From the NCBI GenBank assembly GCA_034231615.1, contig CM067307.1:7433013-7497012 (forward strand): a stretch of DNA of 64,000 bases. Reading direction: 5' to 3'. The position numbers and the translations under genes are program-made. How positions within the stretch are numbered: the first letter of the stretch is position 1; every line of letters starts with the position of its first letter. A model generated the notes under the pieces. It saw only the letters and a list, made by a program, of their open reading frames with translations. It was not told the origin of the DNA and did not search any database. Positions 63,904-64,000 of the stretch are shown here, piece by piece. This stretch comes from Meghimatium bilineatum (taxonomy: Eukaryota; Mollusca; Gastropoda; Stylommatophora; Philomycidae).

Positions 63904-64000
63904 TTGTTGGTGAGGTTGTGCCGTGTTGTAGTTGTCGTTGTTGATGAGGTTGTGTCGTGTTGTAGTTGTCGTTGTTGGTGAGGTTGTGTCGTGTTGTAGT
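63904..64000 (+). repeat. 34-bp tandem repeat starting at the protease exon 3 donor
   Basis: About three 34-bp units (GTTGTTGGTGAGGTTGTG..) begin five bases into the intron and run to the window edge. Confidence 0.93.

Overview
The window is nuclear DNA from an invertebrate animal. It is visibly AT-rich, its genes are split by long introns with GT..AG borders, and it is crowded with non-LTR retrotransposon relics, SINEs and minisatellites. I cannot fix the phylum from sequence alone; a lophotrochozoan (mollusc-like) or an arthropod would both fit. There is no sign of bacterial operons.

Two real protein genes can be assembled, in divergent orientation. On the minus strand, positions 28822 to 7837 hold a complete 12-exon gene for a mitochondrial-looking alpha/beta-hydrolase acyltransferase of the MetX/Cys2 family (homoserine or serine O-acyltransferase). 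The predicted protein is 581 residues, all exon phases agree, and the catalytic Ser331, Asp493 and His527 are intact on three different exons. On the plus strand, positions 41506 to the window end hold the first three exons of a large mosaic serine protease. A single 4.1-kb exon encodes a hydrophobic signal/anchor, one chitin-binding type-2 domain and a long hydrophilic, Thr-rich linker. After a 15.9-kb intron, two exons start a trypsin-like S1 domain with the catalytic His. The rest of the protease lies beyond the window.

Everything else is intronic or intergenic. 1-7600 is the region beyond the 3' end of the acyltransferase gene, with SINEs and retroelement tails. 7837-28822 is the gene, and almost every intron carries a tandem array or transposon relic, including a Merlin/ISXO2-like transposase remnant in intron 11 and a 271-bp inverted repeat in intron 7. 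28850-41500 lies between the genes and is a graveyard of RTE-like tails, SINEs and two related 34-bp arrays. 45599-61455 is the first protease intron, filled with LINE relics and a 2-kb minisatellite of 54-bp units.

The most unusual observation concerns splice signals. Intron 9 of the acyltransferase contains 26 tandem copies of a 34-bp unit that is a duplicate of the exon 9/intron 9 junction, so it holds 26 near-consensus 5' splice sites in a row. Other arrays sit on a branch-point-like motif before exon 7, on the 3' splice-site flank of exon 11, and immediately after the donor of protease exon 3. Minisatellites here seem to be seeded at splice junctions.
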